In this document: piece after piece, positions 49,370-58,400 of the stretch
Numbering within the stretch: position 1 is the first letter of the stretch
How the letters are laid out: every line of letters begins with the position of its first letter
NCBI RefSeq assembly: GCF_003716875.1
Contig: NZ_CP033078.1
Coordinates: 62,001-126,000 of the forward strand
Direction of reading: 5' to 3'
DNA from: Vibrio zhugei
Lineage (GTDB): Bacteria; Pseudomonadota; Gammaproteobacteria; Enterobacterales; Vibrionaceae
DNA: 64,000 bases
Notes under the pieces: model-generated
Told to the model about the DNA's origin: nothing
What the model saw: only the letters and a program-made list of their open reading frames with translations
Database searches by the model: none
Translations under genes and position numbers: made by a program

Positions 49370-50338
49370 TTATTTTAACTTTTCATATCGTTCATCGATG
49401 AGTTTCTTGATCACATCGCTAATGTTCGAATCATCCTGCTCCACTAGCCATGTTAGCCGCGTTTTAGTACGGTCTGTCATAGAAACACTGTAGGGGCGTT
49501 TGCCTTTCGTTTTCTCGCGAAACTTCTTCTGATTCCAAGATGCCTTCATCTTCCTGATGGTTAGTTCTGTTTCCAATGGATACATCAAGAGGTAATAGTC
49601 AAAATAAGCGATTAATGCATGATAGCTTTCACTTTCTGATATGGGATTCCAAGGTAAAGAAAACCTCCGAGTATTCTTAGAAAGATAATCGATGCATGAC
49701 TCAATCTGGTTAGGATTCTTCTGGTCAAACCATTTGACTAACTTGCGATGTTCCGAAGAGGAGTAGCACATTTGCCAAAGATCATTAACTAAGTCAATCA
49801 AGTACTCTTGGCCCTCTAGATTTATGTTACTTCTCAGAAATATCTTTCTTATCAATCGGTATCGTGATTTAAATTCTGTTAGGGATCTCAAGCTGTCACG
49901 TGGGATATTTAACTTCAATGGAACAGGGTTTTTCAGATAATCTCGAGATCTTGGCCAACGTCGCATACTTCCATTTTGCAAGGGGGAAAAATTATACTTA
50001 TCGTCGTCTGATTTGTTTCCGAGTGAGTTTTTTAGTAAAAAAGTCAGAACAAACCCGCAAGCTCTATAACTTGTCTTTAGATGTAAAAACTCGTCATCAT
50101 GTAGCCGTTCAGCTTGAAAGAAATCATTCTCAATTTCTTTCAATGGTATTTTCGTAAGAGTTTGCTTTTCTATCCTTTCAACAGATTTATTTAGGACTCT
50201 ATTGGCTCTCTTTAGCGTTCTACATTCATCAATTAAGGTTTTTATTCCCCCTTCATTTTCGTACCTGCTATCCAGTTCCAATGCATAGAACATAGCTTCT
50301 ATCCACGAGTGGACATGTAACAAGTCTTCTGTATCCAC
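49370..50338 (-). CDS. Unrecognised protein with ribbon-helix-helix-like tail
   Basis: I do not recognise this 322-aa protein. Most of it is helical and charged with no enzyme motif. The last 45 residues (RPYSVSMTDRTKTRLTWLVE ... SDVIKKLIDERY) resemble a ribbon-helix-helix DNA-binding unit: a strand with alternate residues, then two helices. That suggests a DNA-binding protein, possibly a regulator or replication-linked factor of the island. It is divergent from the Gp2-like gene, with a 400-bp gap between them. Confidence 0.6.
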   Translation of the reverse strand: MDTEDLLHVHSWIEAMFYALELDSRYENEGGIKTLIDECRTLKRANRVLNKSVERIEKQTLTKIPLKEIENDFFQAERLHDDEFLHLKTSYRACGFVLTFLLKNSLGNKSDDDKYNFSPLQNGSMRRWPRSRDYLKNPVPLKLNIPRDSLRSLTEFKSRYRLIRKIFLRSNINLEGQEYLIDLVNDLWQMCYSSSEHRKLVKWFDQKNPNQIESCIDYLSKNTRRFSLPWNPISESESYHALIAYFDYYLLMYPLETELTIRKMKASWNQKKFREKTKGKRPYSVSMTDRTKTRLTWLVEQDDSNISDVIKKLIDERYEKLK

Positions 50339-50738
50339 CGAGTAACCTCTTAAAATTACGTATTTTTCTCATGATGTTTTTATTGTGATTTAATGTCAAA
50401 TAACATTTCATTTAACATTGATTACATAGTAATTTTTTAGTGTTTTTTTTGTTGTTCTATTTTTTAATAAGGTATTGAGTGTTCTAGGCTTTAAGTGATT
50501 ATAACCTTTGAAAAGGAATAACTTGAGAGTGAATTTCATGCTTTGTGCGACAGATGGAGTTTTGTCAGAACTGGTTTGTGACCGAGTAACACGCCGAGTT
50601 TAAGTGACGGTATGGTTAATATATTTGGTTAAAGGATTTAGTTATAAGAACTACACCTACCTTAAGTAGGTTAGGAAGATAAGGTAAAAAATTATATGAG
50701 AAGAGATTCCTGTAGATTAACAACACAGGTATCAACTC
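50339..50738. other. AT-rich gap, possible promoter or replication region
   Basis: No gene. Between divergent genes, it holds a small hairpin (CCTAC-CTTAA-GTAGG, about 50656-50670) and, closer to the next start, GGTAAAAAATTATATG, loosely like the GTAAAAAATAAC element found twice further on. Confidence 0.35.
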
Positions 50739-51401
50739 ATGAGAAAATCTACATATCAAGGATTACCCACATTAGGCTCATCATATGATCTTAACTGCGA
50801 TTATCTGGATACTATTCGTAATCCTATGGATAAAGCTGTCGATGAGTACCCACGTGTATTTGCAGTTAGGTTTGACCTTCATCAACCAGAACTTGATGCT
50901 TTTGACTGTCTTAGCCGTGATGAAATTTTTGGTAATGATTCCTTAAGTATTCGCCGTACCGATTTAGCAACTCGATTCATTAGATCATTAAAGGCCAAGC
51001 TGGAGGCTCATGAGCGGAAAGCTCGCAGAGAGGGGACAAGAGTCTATCCTTGTACCGTGAGGTTCGTGTGGGTTAGAGAACGTGATAAATCGGCCCATGA
51101 CCATTATCACTTTGTTTTACTATTGAACAGGGATCGTTTTTGGAGACTGGGTGACAGTAAAAAAACAGGCTCTTTAGCATGGACTATCACCAGTGCTTGG
51201 GCTAGTGCACTTAACTGTGATGTTGATACTATCCGTCGCCTTGTACATTTCCCTGATAATGCATGTTATGTCCTTGAGCGAAAGAGTAAGAGCTTTATTG
51301 AAGAGTATAACGACTTGTTTTGTAGGCTCAGTTACTTTGCCAAACATGCCACGAAGCATTACGGCGAAGACAATCGTTGTATAGGTCGAAGTATTCGTTA
51401 G
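50739..51401 (+). CDS. Inovirus Gp2-like / YagK-YfjJ family protein
   Basis: A 220-aa protein resembling the YagK/YfjJ C-terminal or inovirus Gp2 family. The AHDHYHFVLLLN stretch gives an H-x-H motif like the HUH replication proteins, and SYFAKHATKHYG near the C-terminus is typical of this family. Such genes lie in phage-derived islands and are thought to help replicate them. The start follows a GTATCAACTC leader without a strong ribosome site. Confidence 0.65.
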   Translation: MRKSTYQGLPTLGSSYDLNCDYLDTIRNPMDKAVDEYPRVFAVRFDLHQPELDAFDCLSRDEIFGNDSLSIRRTDLATRFIRSLKAKLEAHERKARREGTRVYPCTVRFVWVRERDKSAHDHYHFVLLLNRDRFWRLGDSKKTGSLAWTITSAWASALNCDVDTIRRLVHFPDNACYVLERKSKSFIEEYNDLFCRLSYFAKHATKHYGEDNRCIGRSIR

Positions 51402-51430
51402 GTTCAAACCAAGGTCTTTATCCAGAAAGC

Positions 51431-51457
51431 AAAAAAAAAGGGGGGGGAAAATCCCCC
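51431..51457 (-). terminator. Homopolymer-rich terminator of the LRAT-like gene
   Basis: On the minus strand, GGGGG-ATTTT-CCCCC(CCC) is followed by nine T, right after the stop codon at 51458. Long A9 and G8 runs on the plus strand make it prone to length change. Confidence 0.7.
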
Positions 51458-51958
51458 TTATCCTTTGTGACGATGCATTAAGTCCCATACACGCCACTGA
51501 CTCGCTTGAATGTGAGTACAAGAGTCACGTTTAAGCTGAGTCAATGTGAAGGTATTTGATAAGGGGTCACCGCTCAGACAGTAGCTACAGAACTGATGAC
51601 AGTTTTTATTAAACAAGGAATAGTCTGTTTGCATACCAAGCATAGCTTCTGCAATTTGAGCGGTAGATTCACTGCCAGTAGAATTGCCGTAAGAATCGCA
51701 ACTCACGTAAATGGATATGGCTGTAGTATCAGCCAGAAACTGACGAATTGATACGGCTTCGATAAGACCTTTTCCATTCCGATGGATTATACGGCCACCT
51801 CCAACATAGACACCTGAATGTTCAGCATATCCAAATACAAGATCGCAATACACAATGCTACCTCTGATTGGGTGATTAGTTTTCCAGAATAAATTTTGGA
51901 TTAAGCTTTTTGATAATCTATCTAAAACAAAGGTTCCTATTAGGTGATATGGATTCAT
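51458..51958 (-). CDS. LRAT-like (NlpC/P60-fold) protein
   Basis: A 166-aa protein with the lecithin-retinol-acyltransferase-like pattern: catalytic His in YAEHSGVYVGGGRIIH (about residues 45-60) and the Cys motif NCHQFCSYCL (about 118-127). LRAT-like enzymes are permuted NlpC/P60 thiol hydrolases or acyltransferases acting on lipids or peptides. No signal or membrane helix is evident. The ATG at 51958 has GAGAG upstream; a TTG at 51973 is also possible. Its role in the island is unknown; a phage-lysis, defence or housekeeping-lipid function is possible. Confidence 0.65.
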   Translation of the reverse strand: MNPYHLIGTFVLDRLSKSLIQNLFWKTNHPIRGSIVYCDLVFGYAEHSGVYVGGGRIIHRNGKGLIEAVSIRQFLADTTAISIYVSCDSYGNSTGSESTAQIAEAMLGMQTDYSLFNKNCHQFCSYCLSGDPLSNTFTLTQLKRDSCTHIQASQWRVWDLMHRHKG

Positions 51959-52059
51959 TTTATTTGCTCTCAAATGTAATAATGGCGAAACTCAAAAAGG
52001 CTCTGAGCCTAATGCTTATAAGGGATTAGCGATCCCGCCCCCTCACGAAATGACTAGGC

Positions 52060-52620
52060 TTAAAGCTCAAGAGAAACAAAGTCTTTATCGACTTCATCTT
52101 GAGTGATACCGATATAGCGAAGCGTGACGCCCTCGGATGTGTGACGAAGCATTTTCATGACACGGCCTATATCCTTTGTAGATTGGTAAAGAAAGTAGCC
52201 TCGCGTCTTTCTCATTGAGTGAGTACCTAACGCAATATTTAGCTCTTGGCCTACTTGTTGAAATGCCATAGACACGGCGCGTCGCGTGATTGGCTGGGGT
52301 GGTTTGTTTTTCAACTGTTGGCACCGGTAGGATTGAAATAAGTAGATGTGGTCGGGATGTTGCTCCCTTAATCTAGCAATATGCTGCTGCGCTTTGGTAT
52401 TGAGCTGAATGTTTGCCAGCTTGCCAGTTTTACTTTCACGAATAATAAGTCGGTCACCATGAATGTCTTCAAAGCGGATCGATAACAAATCAGAAATCCG
52501 CAGTGCCAGGTTTAACCCGATATGCCACACATCGGCCATTTGTGGATTACAACGAATACTCAGTAAATGACCAATCAGGCGTATGGTGTCATCATCTTTG
52601 ATTGCTTGGACCTCAGCCAT
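52060..52620 (-). CDS. Minimal tyrosine recombinase / integrase
   Basis: A 186-aa protein consisting almost only of the catalytic domain of phage-type integrases: Arg in LALRISDLLSI (motif I), HSMRKT (H-x-x-R, motif II), then RHTSEG and the nucleophile Tyr in RYIGIT. Short integrases of this length resemble FimB/FimE and small island integrases. It may excise or move the island, or invert a segment. The ATG at 52620 has AGGAAG upstream; the frame runs back to 52665. Confidence 0.85.
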   Translation of the reverse strand: MAEVQAIKDDDTIRLIGHLLSIRCNPQMADVWHIGLNLALRISDLLSIRFEDIHGDRLIIRESKTGKLANIQLNTKAQQHIARLREQHPDHIYLFQSYRCQQLKNKPPQPITRRAVSMAFQQVGQELNIALGTHSMRKTRGYFLYQSTKDIGRVMKMLRHTSEGVTLRYIGITQDEVDKDFVSLEL

Positions 52621-52828
52621 AATCTGCTTCCTTTTTTTTCTGTAGAAGGATGTTTTGGGAAGCACAGAGCCGACGATATTAAGAATCCCTTGTCTAATAA
52701 GGAATTAGAGCTTCCCGTTTTAACAATATGGGAAGCAGGCATCGGTGCAGCTCTATGCTGATGGTTTTGTTGAATGATTGGTTACGGAGGGGAGTGTTCC
52801 GGGGTGGTAAGTGGATTGGCTCTGGTTA

Positions 52829-53257
52829 CTAGCCACACTTAATCTGAATTTGGTTGTAAGCGTCCATTGCCACATAAGCTAGAAAGTTACACTCCCACAT
52901 TTCATACAGCTCAGTGGTCTCTTGTAGGTGCATGCCCAGCCAGCCGCTAAATCGAGCGAAGGCGACGTTGTTAGCAAAATCAAAAGTCAGGTCGGGAACC
53001 AGTTCCGGTGTTTCGTCGCCCACATAAACGCGGTCCATTATTTCACTAATAGCAATATGGCTGTCTTTAATATCGATGGTGATAGAGACAGGATGAAACC
53101 CGCCGTCTTTCGGATGGTAACTGGTGTCCTTAAAACGGATAGTTAGCCGCCCTCGGTAATTAACATCATGAATAGAGCGTTTGATTAAGTCTTTGAGTTG
53201 GTGTGAAGGCTTGGCTCGCTTGCATGCGAACATAGCCAGGTTAGCAGCTTGATTCAT
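52829..53257 (-). CDS. DUF2787 family protein
   Basis: A 142-aa protein resembling DUF2787, common next to radC in vibrio and shewanella islands. The core reads KDTSYHPKDGGFHPVSITI and later LYEMWECNFLAYVAMDAYN, which I recall as the family pattern. No enzyme motif is visible; function unknown. AGAGG ribosome site. Lies upstream of nothing in its own direction except the integrase. Confidence 0.65.
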   Translation of the reverse strand: MNQAANLAMFACKRAKPSHQLKDLIKRSIHDVNYRGRLTIRFKDTSYHPKDGGFHPVSITIDIKDSHIAISEIMDRVYVGDETPELVPDLTFDFANNVAFARFSGWLGMHLQETTELYEMWECNFLAYVAMDAYNQIQIKCG

Positions 53258-53283
53258 AGTGACCTCTTTGAGGGAAATGGAGA

Positions 53284-53709
53284 TTAGCGAATGGGGGTAA
53301 TGTCGATTGAGATTGCAGAGTGTGCGATGAGCGAGTGAGTGATTGCTTTAAGCCAGCTGGCGAGTAAGGTTTGTACTTCCGGCCGTTGTAAGCTGCACTG
53401 CTTAATATCAGGGTGATAGAACCAACAACCCGCGAAGTTGAAATACAGCGATAACTCTTTTTGTGGCGAGCCTGTGACGACAACATCAAAGGTGGCGATA
53501 AAGCGAAGCTGCCATGGCGAATCACTGGATGTACGTTCTAGTTGAATTTCAATGGGCTGAAATCGTTGGTCAGTTTCTTGAGAGCGAATGTTTAACGCCA
53601 AACGCTCAATTGTATTAGGAATGGTCCTGTCCAATAGCAGGGCATCTAGAAAGCAATGCATTGGAGTAACGAGCTCATCATTAAGCCCGGAAATAATAAA
53701 CTCACTCAT
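53284..53709 (-). CDS. Hypothetical protein, possibly distant DUF2787-like
   Basis: A 141-aa protein, transcribed just before the DUF2787 protein. It shares its general pattern ([10 protein letters not shown], then a strand with WQLRFIATF and a Cys/Trp-rich block, ending in a helix and strand SIDITPIR), so I suspect a diverged sister. It overlaps radC by 4 bp as ATGA, so the two are co-translated. Function unknown. Confidence 0.55.
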   Translation of the reverse strand: MSEFIISGLNDELVTPMHCFLDALLLDRTIPNTIERLALNIRSQETDQRFQPIEIQLERTSSDSPWQLRFIATFDVVVTGSPQKELSLYFNFAGCWFYHPDIKQCSLQRPEVQTLLASWLKAITHSLIAHSAISIDITPIR

Positions 53710-54182
53710 ATCAATCCCTTTTCAGCAAATGAGACACAGTCTTCACCAACAACGATGTGGTCTAAGACACGGATATCCACGAGCTTTAGAGCGTCGATAA
53801 GTCGCTGAGTAATGCGTTTGTCGGCTTGGCTAGGCTCAGCAATGCCGGAAGGATGGTTGTGGGCAAAAATCACCGCGGCAGCGTTGTGGTTTAGTGCTGT
53901 CTTCAATACTTCACGTGGATAAATCGAAGCGGCGTCAATCGTGCCAAAGAACAACTCTTCAAAACTGATCAATTGATGTTGGTTATCAAGAAACATCACG
54001 GCAAACACTTCACGCTCATGTGCTCCTAATTTGAGCTTTAAATACTCTTTAACATTGGTTGGATTAGTGAACGTGCCTTCACGTTTGTATTTCGTAGCTA
54101 GAGCTTCGGCTGCACGCTCTAGCAGCTCATTGAGTTCTGAAGTCTCAAAGGGGTAGTCATGGTCAGTATTTGGGGTACGCAT
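53706..54182 (-). CDS. radC: RadC-family JAB-domain protein
   Basis: A 158-aa RadC/JAB metallo-domain protein with the zinc site EVL...HNHPSG (H-x-H) and D in SQADKRIT, the JAMM pattern. Island copies like this one lack the N-terminal HhH part of chromosomal RadC and are frequent in mobile islands near integrases; a nuclease or peptidase role is unproven. AAGGAG site before the ATG. Leads a unit of radC, the hypothetical gene and the DUF2787 gene. Confidence 0.85.
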   Translation of the reverse strand: MRTPNTDHDYPFETSELNELLERAAEALATKYKREGTFTNPTNVKEYLKLKLGAHEREVFAVMFLDNQHQLISFEELFFGTIDAASIYPREVLKTALNHNAAAVIFAHNHPSGIAEPSQADKRITQRLIDALKLVDIRVLDHIVVGEDCVSFAEKGLI

Positions 54183-54297
54183 AAGGGCTCCTTAGACTAT
54201 CTGTTTGGTTATGCGTACTGATGAAATATATCTGAAAGGGTTTTAAATCAGGCTTGTTAGGAATTGGAGGATAGAAAGCAAACGTGCCCAGAGACGG

Positions 54298-54327
54298 GTA
54301 AAAAATAACTGACTTGCAGTTGTTATG
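54298..54327 (+). promoter_or_regulatory. Repeated ATAAC/GTTATG element, copy 1
   Basis: GTAAAAAATAAC-N12-GTTATG, identical in layout to a second copy at 54952-54981. It lies about 80 bp before the RNase-H-like gene. A shared binding site for an island regulator (AlpA or the RHH protein) is plausible. Confidence 0.45.
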
Positions 54328-54359
54328 TAGGAATCGCTGTAAAGCAAGTTATTAACAAT

Positions 54360-54391
54360 AAAGCCGAATCAGAGAGTGTATCGGCTTTTTA
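54360..54391 (+). terminator. Leader terminator before the RNase-H-like gene
   Basis: AAAGCCGA pairs with TCGGCTTT around a 13-nt loop, followed by TT. No plus-strand gene ends here, so it may act as an attenuator in the leader of the next gene or end a short RNA. Confidence 0.55.
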
Positions 54392-54404
54392 GTCTCTGGA
54401 AAGT

Positions 54405-54848
54405 ATGACAATGAGTATAGAAATTTATGTAGAAGCGGCCATGGTGAGAAAACAAAGAGGTCGTCTTGTTGGTGGTATTGCGTACATAGCACTCGATGCT
54501 GATGGATGTATTGATAGTGAAGATTGGGATCCTGTTGACTATGTCAAAGACCGGGCTTACCTAGAGCTATCAGCGCTTGCTTTTGGATTAGAGAATGCCA
54601 GAGATGGCGATATTATTTATTCAAGCAGCGATTATTGCGTCAAGGGCTTTAATGAGTGGTTAGATGGCTGGAAGCGACGAGATTGGCGTAAAGCAAATAA
54701 AGAATCGATAGCTAATGCAGAGCTCTGGCGGCTGGTGGATGAAAGAAGCGCGGAGAAGCGTGTTGAGGTGAGGAAAGTCGCTGCCTGTTCAGCAGGGAAA
54801 GATGCCGCTTATAGATACGCTCTCCTGGCGACGAAGCGTCTGTTGTAA
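54405..54848 (+). CDS. RNase-H-like protein with lost catalytic residues
   Basis: A 147-aa protein that follows RNase HI along its length: EIYVEAA, AYLELSAL, then SSSDYCVKGFNEWLDGWKRR and DWRKANKES...ELWRL. However, the tetrad is degraded: the first Asp is Glu10, the motif Glu54 is kept, the third Asp position is Ser75 (an Asp follows at 76), and the final Asp is absent. It may bind RNA-DNA hybrids or be a decoy. ATG at 54405 with GGAAAG upstream (ATG at 54411 also possible). Confidence 0.65.
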   Translation: MTMSIEIYVEAAMVRKQRGRLVGGIAYIALDADGCIDSEDWDPVDYVKDRAYLELSALAFGLENARDGDIIYSSSDYCVKGFNEWLDGWKRRDWRKANKESIANAELWRLVDERSAEKRVEVRKVAACSAGKDAAYRYALLATKRLL

Positions 54849-54853
54849 AGACA

Positions 54854-54890
54854 ATGAATCACTTGCTGGAACTACCAGCAAGTGATTCAT
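54854..54890. repeat. Perfect 16-bp inverted repeat after the RNase-H-like gene
   Basis: ATGAATCACTTGCTGG and its exact complement flank a 5-nt loop. No T-run follows. It could be a strong transcription stop, an RNA processing site or a recombination remnant. Confidence 0.6.
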
Positions 54891-54951
54891 CTTTGTGTGC
54901 TGATCTGTACAGGACTGTTAGCTGTAGTCTCTGAGTAGGCGAGTAGGAAAA

Positions 54952-54997
54952 GTAAAAAATAACGCAGAGGCCTTTGTTATGAGTTGAACTACATAAC
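54952..54997 (+). promoter_or_regulatory. Repeated ATAAC/GTTATG element, copy 2, upstream of alpA
   Basis: GTAAAAAATAAC-N12-GTTATG (54952-54981) is followed by CATAAC (54992-54997), so GTTATG-N10-CATAAC forms another inverted repeat. It ends 11 bp before the alpA start and is a good candidate operator for the defence operon. Confidence 0.5.
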
Positions 54998-55008
54998 AAG
55001 GTTTTAAA

Positions 55009-55212
55009 ATGTTGAATTTCCTTAACTTAGAGCAAGTGACAACTAAGACAACACTATGCAAAAGCACTATTTATGAGCTAATGAAAAATGGGGAGTTTCC
55101 AAAAAACTTCACTGTATCAGGTAAGCGTAAGGCTTGGCTTGAAAGTGATGTTGAAGATTGGATGATGAGTAAAATGGAAGGGTGCAATCAAGAGTTTAAG
55201 GATGTATTCTAA
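55009..55212 (+). CDS. AlpA-family transcriptional regulator
   Basis: A 67-aa DNA-binding protein of the AlpA/MerR-like family common in phage-derived islands: a helix-turn-helix with CKSTIYELMKNGEFPKNF and the end AWLESDVEDWM. Such proteins switch island genes on. AAGG ribosome site. It leads the defence operon and is followed closely by a ribbon-helix-helix gene. Confidence 0.85.
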   Translation: MLNFLNLEQVTTKTTLCKSTIYELMKNGEFPKNFTVSGKRKAWLESDVEDWMMSKMEGCNQEFKDVF

Positions 55213-55245
55213 ACGCAGTACATTTGCAGGCATTCAGGGTATAAA

Positions 55246-55443
55246 ATGGCTACTACTAAAACTGCAACGTTAACCATACGAGTTGAACCAAATTTAAAGG
55301 AAGCGTTGCGTACAGCGGCTCAAGCTGAACATCGCTCTATCGCAAATATGATTGAAGTGATGATTCGCGAGCATTGTGAAAAAAACGGTATAGCTATAGA
55401 TAACGACCAAGAATTAGATCAGCGTCAGGAGCTAAAGAAATGA
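55246..55443 (+). CDS. Ribbon-helix-helix (CopG/Arc-like) small protein
   Basis: A 65-aa protein with an N-terminal beta strand TATLTIRVEPNLKEALRTAA and helices typical of RHH DNA-binding regulators. It overlaps the DUF499 gene by 4 bp (ATGA), which ties its translation to the ATPase. Probably an autoregulator of the defence operon. Confidence 0.8.
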   Translation: MATTKTATLTIRVEPNLKEALRTAAQAEHRSIANMIEVMIREHCEKNGIAIDNDQELDQRQELKK

Positions 55444-58400
55444 TTAAAACGGTTAAACAGGCATGTAGTTTCAACCCTGTAATTCAGGACTACAGGATGA
55501 GCCAAGGGATTGAAAACCTGGCGGATCTAATTACTGATGAAGGTGATGGAAGTGAGTTCTTTTCACGAAACTTCGTGACTCACGGTATGGAGCAACTTTT
55601 CCGAGAAGGTATGCTTCGTTTGTCTGGCAAATCGGATCAAGCCGTTTTCGAATTAACTCAAGCGATGGGTGGTGGTAAAACCCACATGATGATCGCTCTA
55701 GGCCTACTTGCCAAACATGCTCATTTAAGGCCCACTGTATTACCTGAAAGCCTTAGTAGTCGCTTAGATTTCGGCAAAGCTCGAATTGCTGCTTTTAATG
55801 GACGAAACAACCCGAGCAACTATATTTGGGGTGATATCTGCACACAACTTGGTGCCGAAGAACAAATTAGAGAGCACTGGGTTAATGGCCCTAAACCAGT
55901 TGATCAGCAGAAATGGAAAGACATCATCGGAGACACACCAACTCTGATTATGATTGATGAGCTACCTCCTTATTTGAACGTTGCTAGTACGCAGGTTTTA
56001 GGTTCCGGCACGTTAGCTGATATGGTCGTTTATAGCTTAAGTACTTTAATGAGTGCAGCCTTAGAGCTACCAAATTGCTGTATCGTTATGGCTAACCTAT
56101 CAGGCAGTTATAAGGCACAGACAAAAGCACTTGCAGACTCTATATCTAACCTGCAACAAGAAACTCGCCGTCAATCAATGACCATTACCCCTGTGCAATT
56201 ATCGGGTAATGAAATCTATGAGATTTTGAAAAAGCGTCTTATTGATGAAATGCCTAGTCAGCAAGTAATCAACGACATTGCGGAAGAGTACGCACAACAA
56301 ATCAAAAAAGCGGAAGACGGCGGCTACATTATTGCGTCAAGCATTGAGCAGATAGCCGAGCAAATTCGAGAAACATACCCGTTCCACCCTTCTTTCAAAC
56401 ACCTAGTTGCTCTGTTCAAAGAGAATGAAGGTTTTCGTCAAACGCGAGGTTTGATGCAATTTACTGCTCGACTTCTGAAAAGTGTTGAGCAAAGAAAAAC
56501 CGATGATGTGTTTCTTATTGGTACTCAGCACCTCGATTTAAATGACGAGCAAGTGAAAGATGAAATCGAGAGAATTTCTCCAAAGCTGGTACCGGCGATA
56601 ACACGAGATATTGCAGACAAAGGGGATGCAATCGCTGAAATTATCGATGCAGAACAAAGCAATGATGCGGCAGTTCAGTTGATGACTCTTTTATTAGCGT
56701 CGTCTCTCTCGCGAGCAGTTGGTGGACGTATCGGTTTATCAGAAAGCGAAATTATTGAGTTTTTAGCAGCTCCAAACCGTAAAGCAGATGAGTTCTTAGA
56801 AGCTATCCAGAAACTACGTGAACAAGCCTGGTATCTGCACCGTGAAGACGAACGTTTCTTTATAAAGGAAACAGAAAACTTATCTCGCCAGATAGAAAGA
56901 AGCGCCAAAGAAATCCCACAACCTAAAATTGACCAAGCGTTGATCAATCGCTTGAAAGGTATATTGCAACCTAACACTCGCAGTACTTACCAGGATGTTC
57001 AAATTTTGCCTCGAATGGATGAGCTTAAGCTTAGTGGCCCTCGCACGCTCATCGTTATAAAGCCTGATGGTAAAGTGCCACCAAGTGAGCTAATGAACTT
57101 CTTTGAGTTCCAGCAAGAGAAAAACAACCTTTTAGTACTCACTGGACAAGATAGCATCATGGCGGATGCTGTTGAAGAAAGGTTGCGTGAACTATATGCA
57201 TTAGAGCTAATTAACAAAAAGCTGAAATCTGGTGACACATTATTCGAAGAAGCTAGAGATCGATTAGAAGAGGCTGAAGGGCGTTTTGCCAAAGCACTGT
57301 CTGCATCTTATAACACGATTCTTTTCCCAGGTATTGATGAGTTAGATGGCTCCGAGCGTTTGCTAAAAGTGACGATCGATAATGGATTAAAAATCGGCGA
57401 GGGTGAGCAGTCTGCTGAAGTACAAATTGACAAGTTAATGGCAGATCCTCGTGCCAACTATAAATTAGCAGCAGATCTCAAAGAAGACTTTGCCCAGTAT
57501 TTTGCAATGGCAGAGGCTGAGCTTTGGCCGTCAGGTGCTGGAAATAGACGTACTCCATGGAAAGATGTAGTAAGCAAAGCTAAGTGCAATCCTGCTTGGC
57601 CTTGGATGCCTGGTAACAGCGGTATGGATACATTAAAAGCAGAAGCGCTCAAACAAGGTCGCTGGCGACAAGGTGAAGATGGTTACATTGAAAAAGGACC
57701 ATTCCCTAAAGAAAAGACGAGCGTCAACGTTTCGTTACTAAGTACACATCCAGATACTGGAGAGTCAGTGCTTAGTTTAACGCCAAGAAATGCTGGAGAT
57801 AGTCCGATAATTCACTACTCAACTAAGTCAGAGGTTTTTGAGACAGACGCGCAAGTTGAAGATAGCGAAAGCTTTAGTACAACTGAAAGTACGCTCTATT
57901 TCTTAGTGAGAGATCCAAGTGGAAAGTATGAGACAGGTGCGGCTACTCGTTGGGTCGCGGATCTTAAGATAAGACATCAGGTTGAGGCGTTAGCAGATAA
58001 ACGAAAAATTACTCTGCAATGTACGCCACATGCTGACATGTTTTACACGTTGGATGGTTCTAACCCTAAAGATGGCTCCGTTTATGACAAGCCGTTCGAT
58101 ATCGGTTCGGATGCAACGTTATTATTAGTGTACGCCAAATCAGGTGAAGCTTCTAAAACAGCGGAATTTTCTATTCCACATGTTGGCGATAAAACTGTAA
58201 AAATTGACGACACTAAACCAGCAAGAATCAATAGTGCAAAGCGTGTATCACTCGATACTACCGATAAGGTTTTCTCAGTTATTAATCGATTTAAAGATCA
58301 GGCTTCAACTCAATTTAAAGGAGTTAGGATCGAAATTGGTGAAGGTGAAAACACCGTTGGTATCCGCTTTGGTGAACGCCAAGTTACAGCGATCATGATC

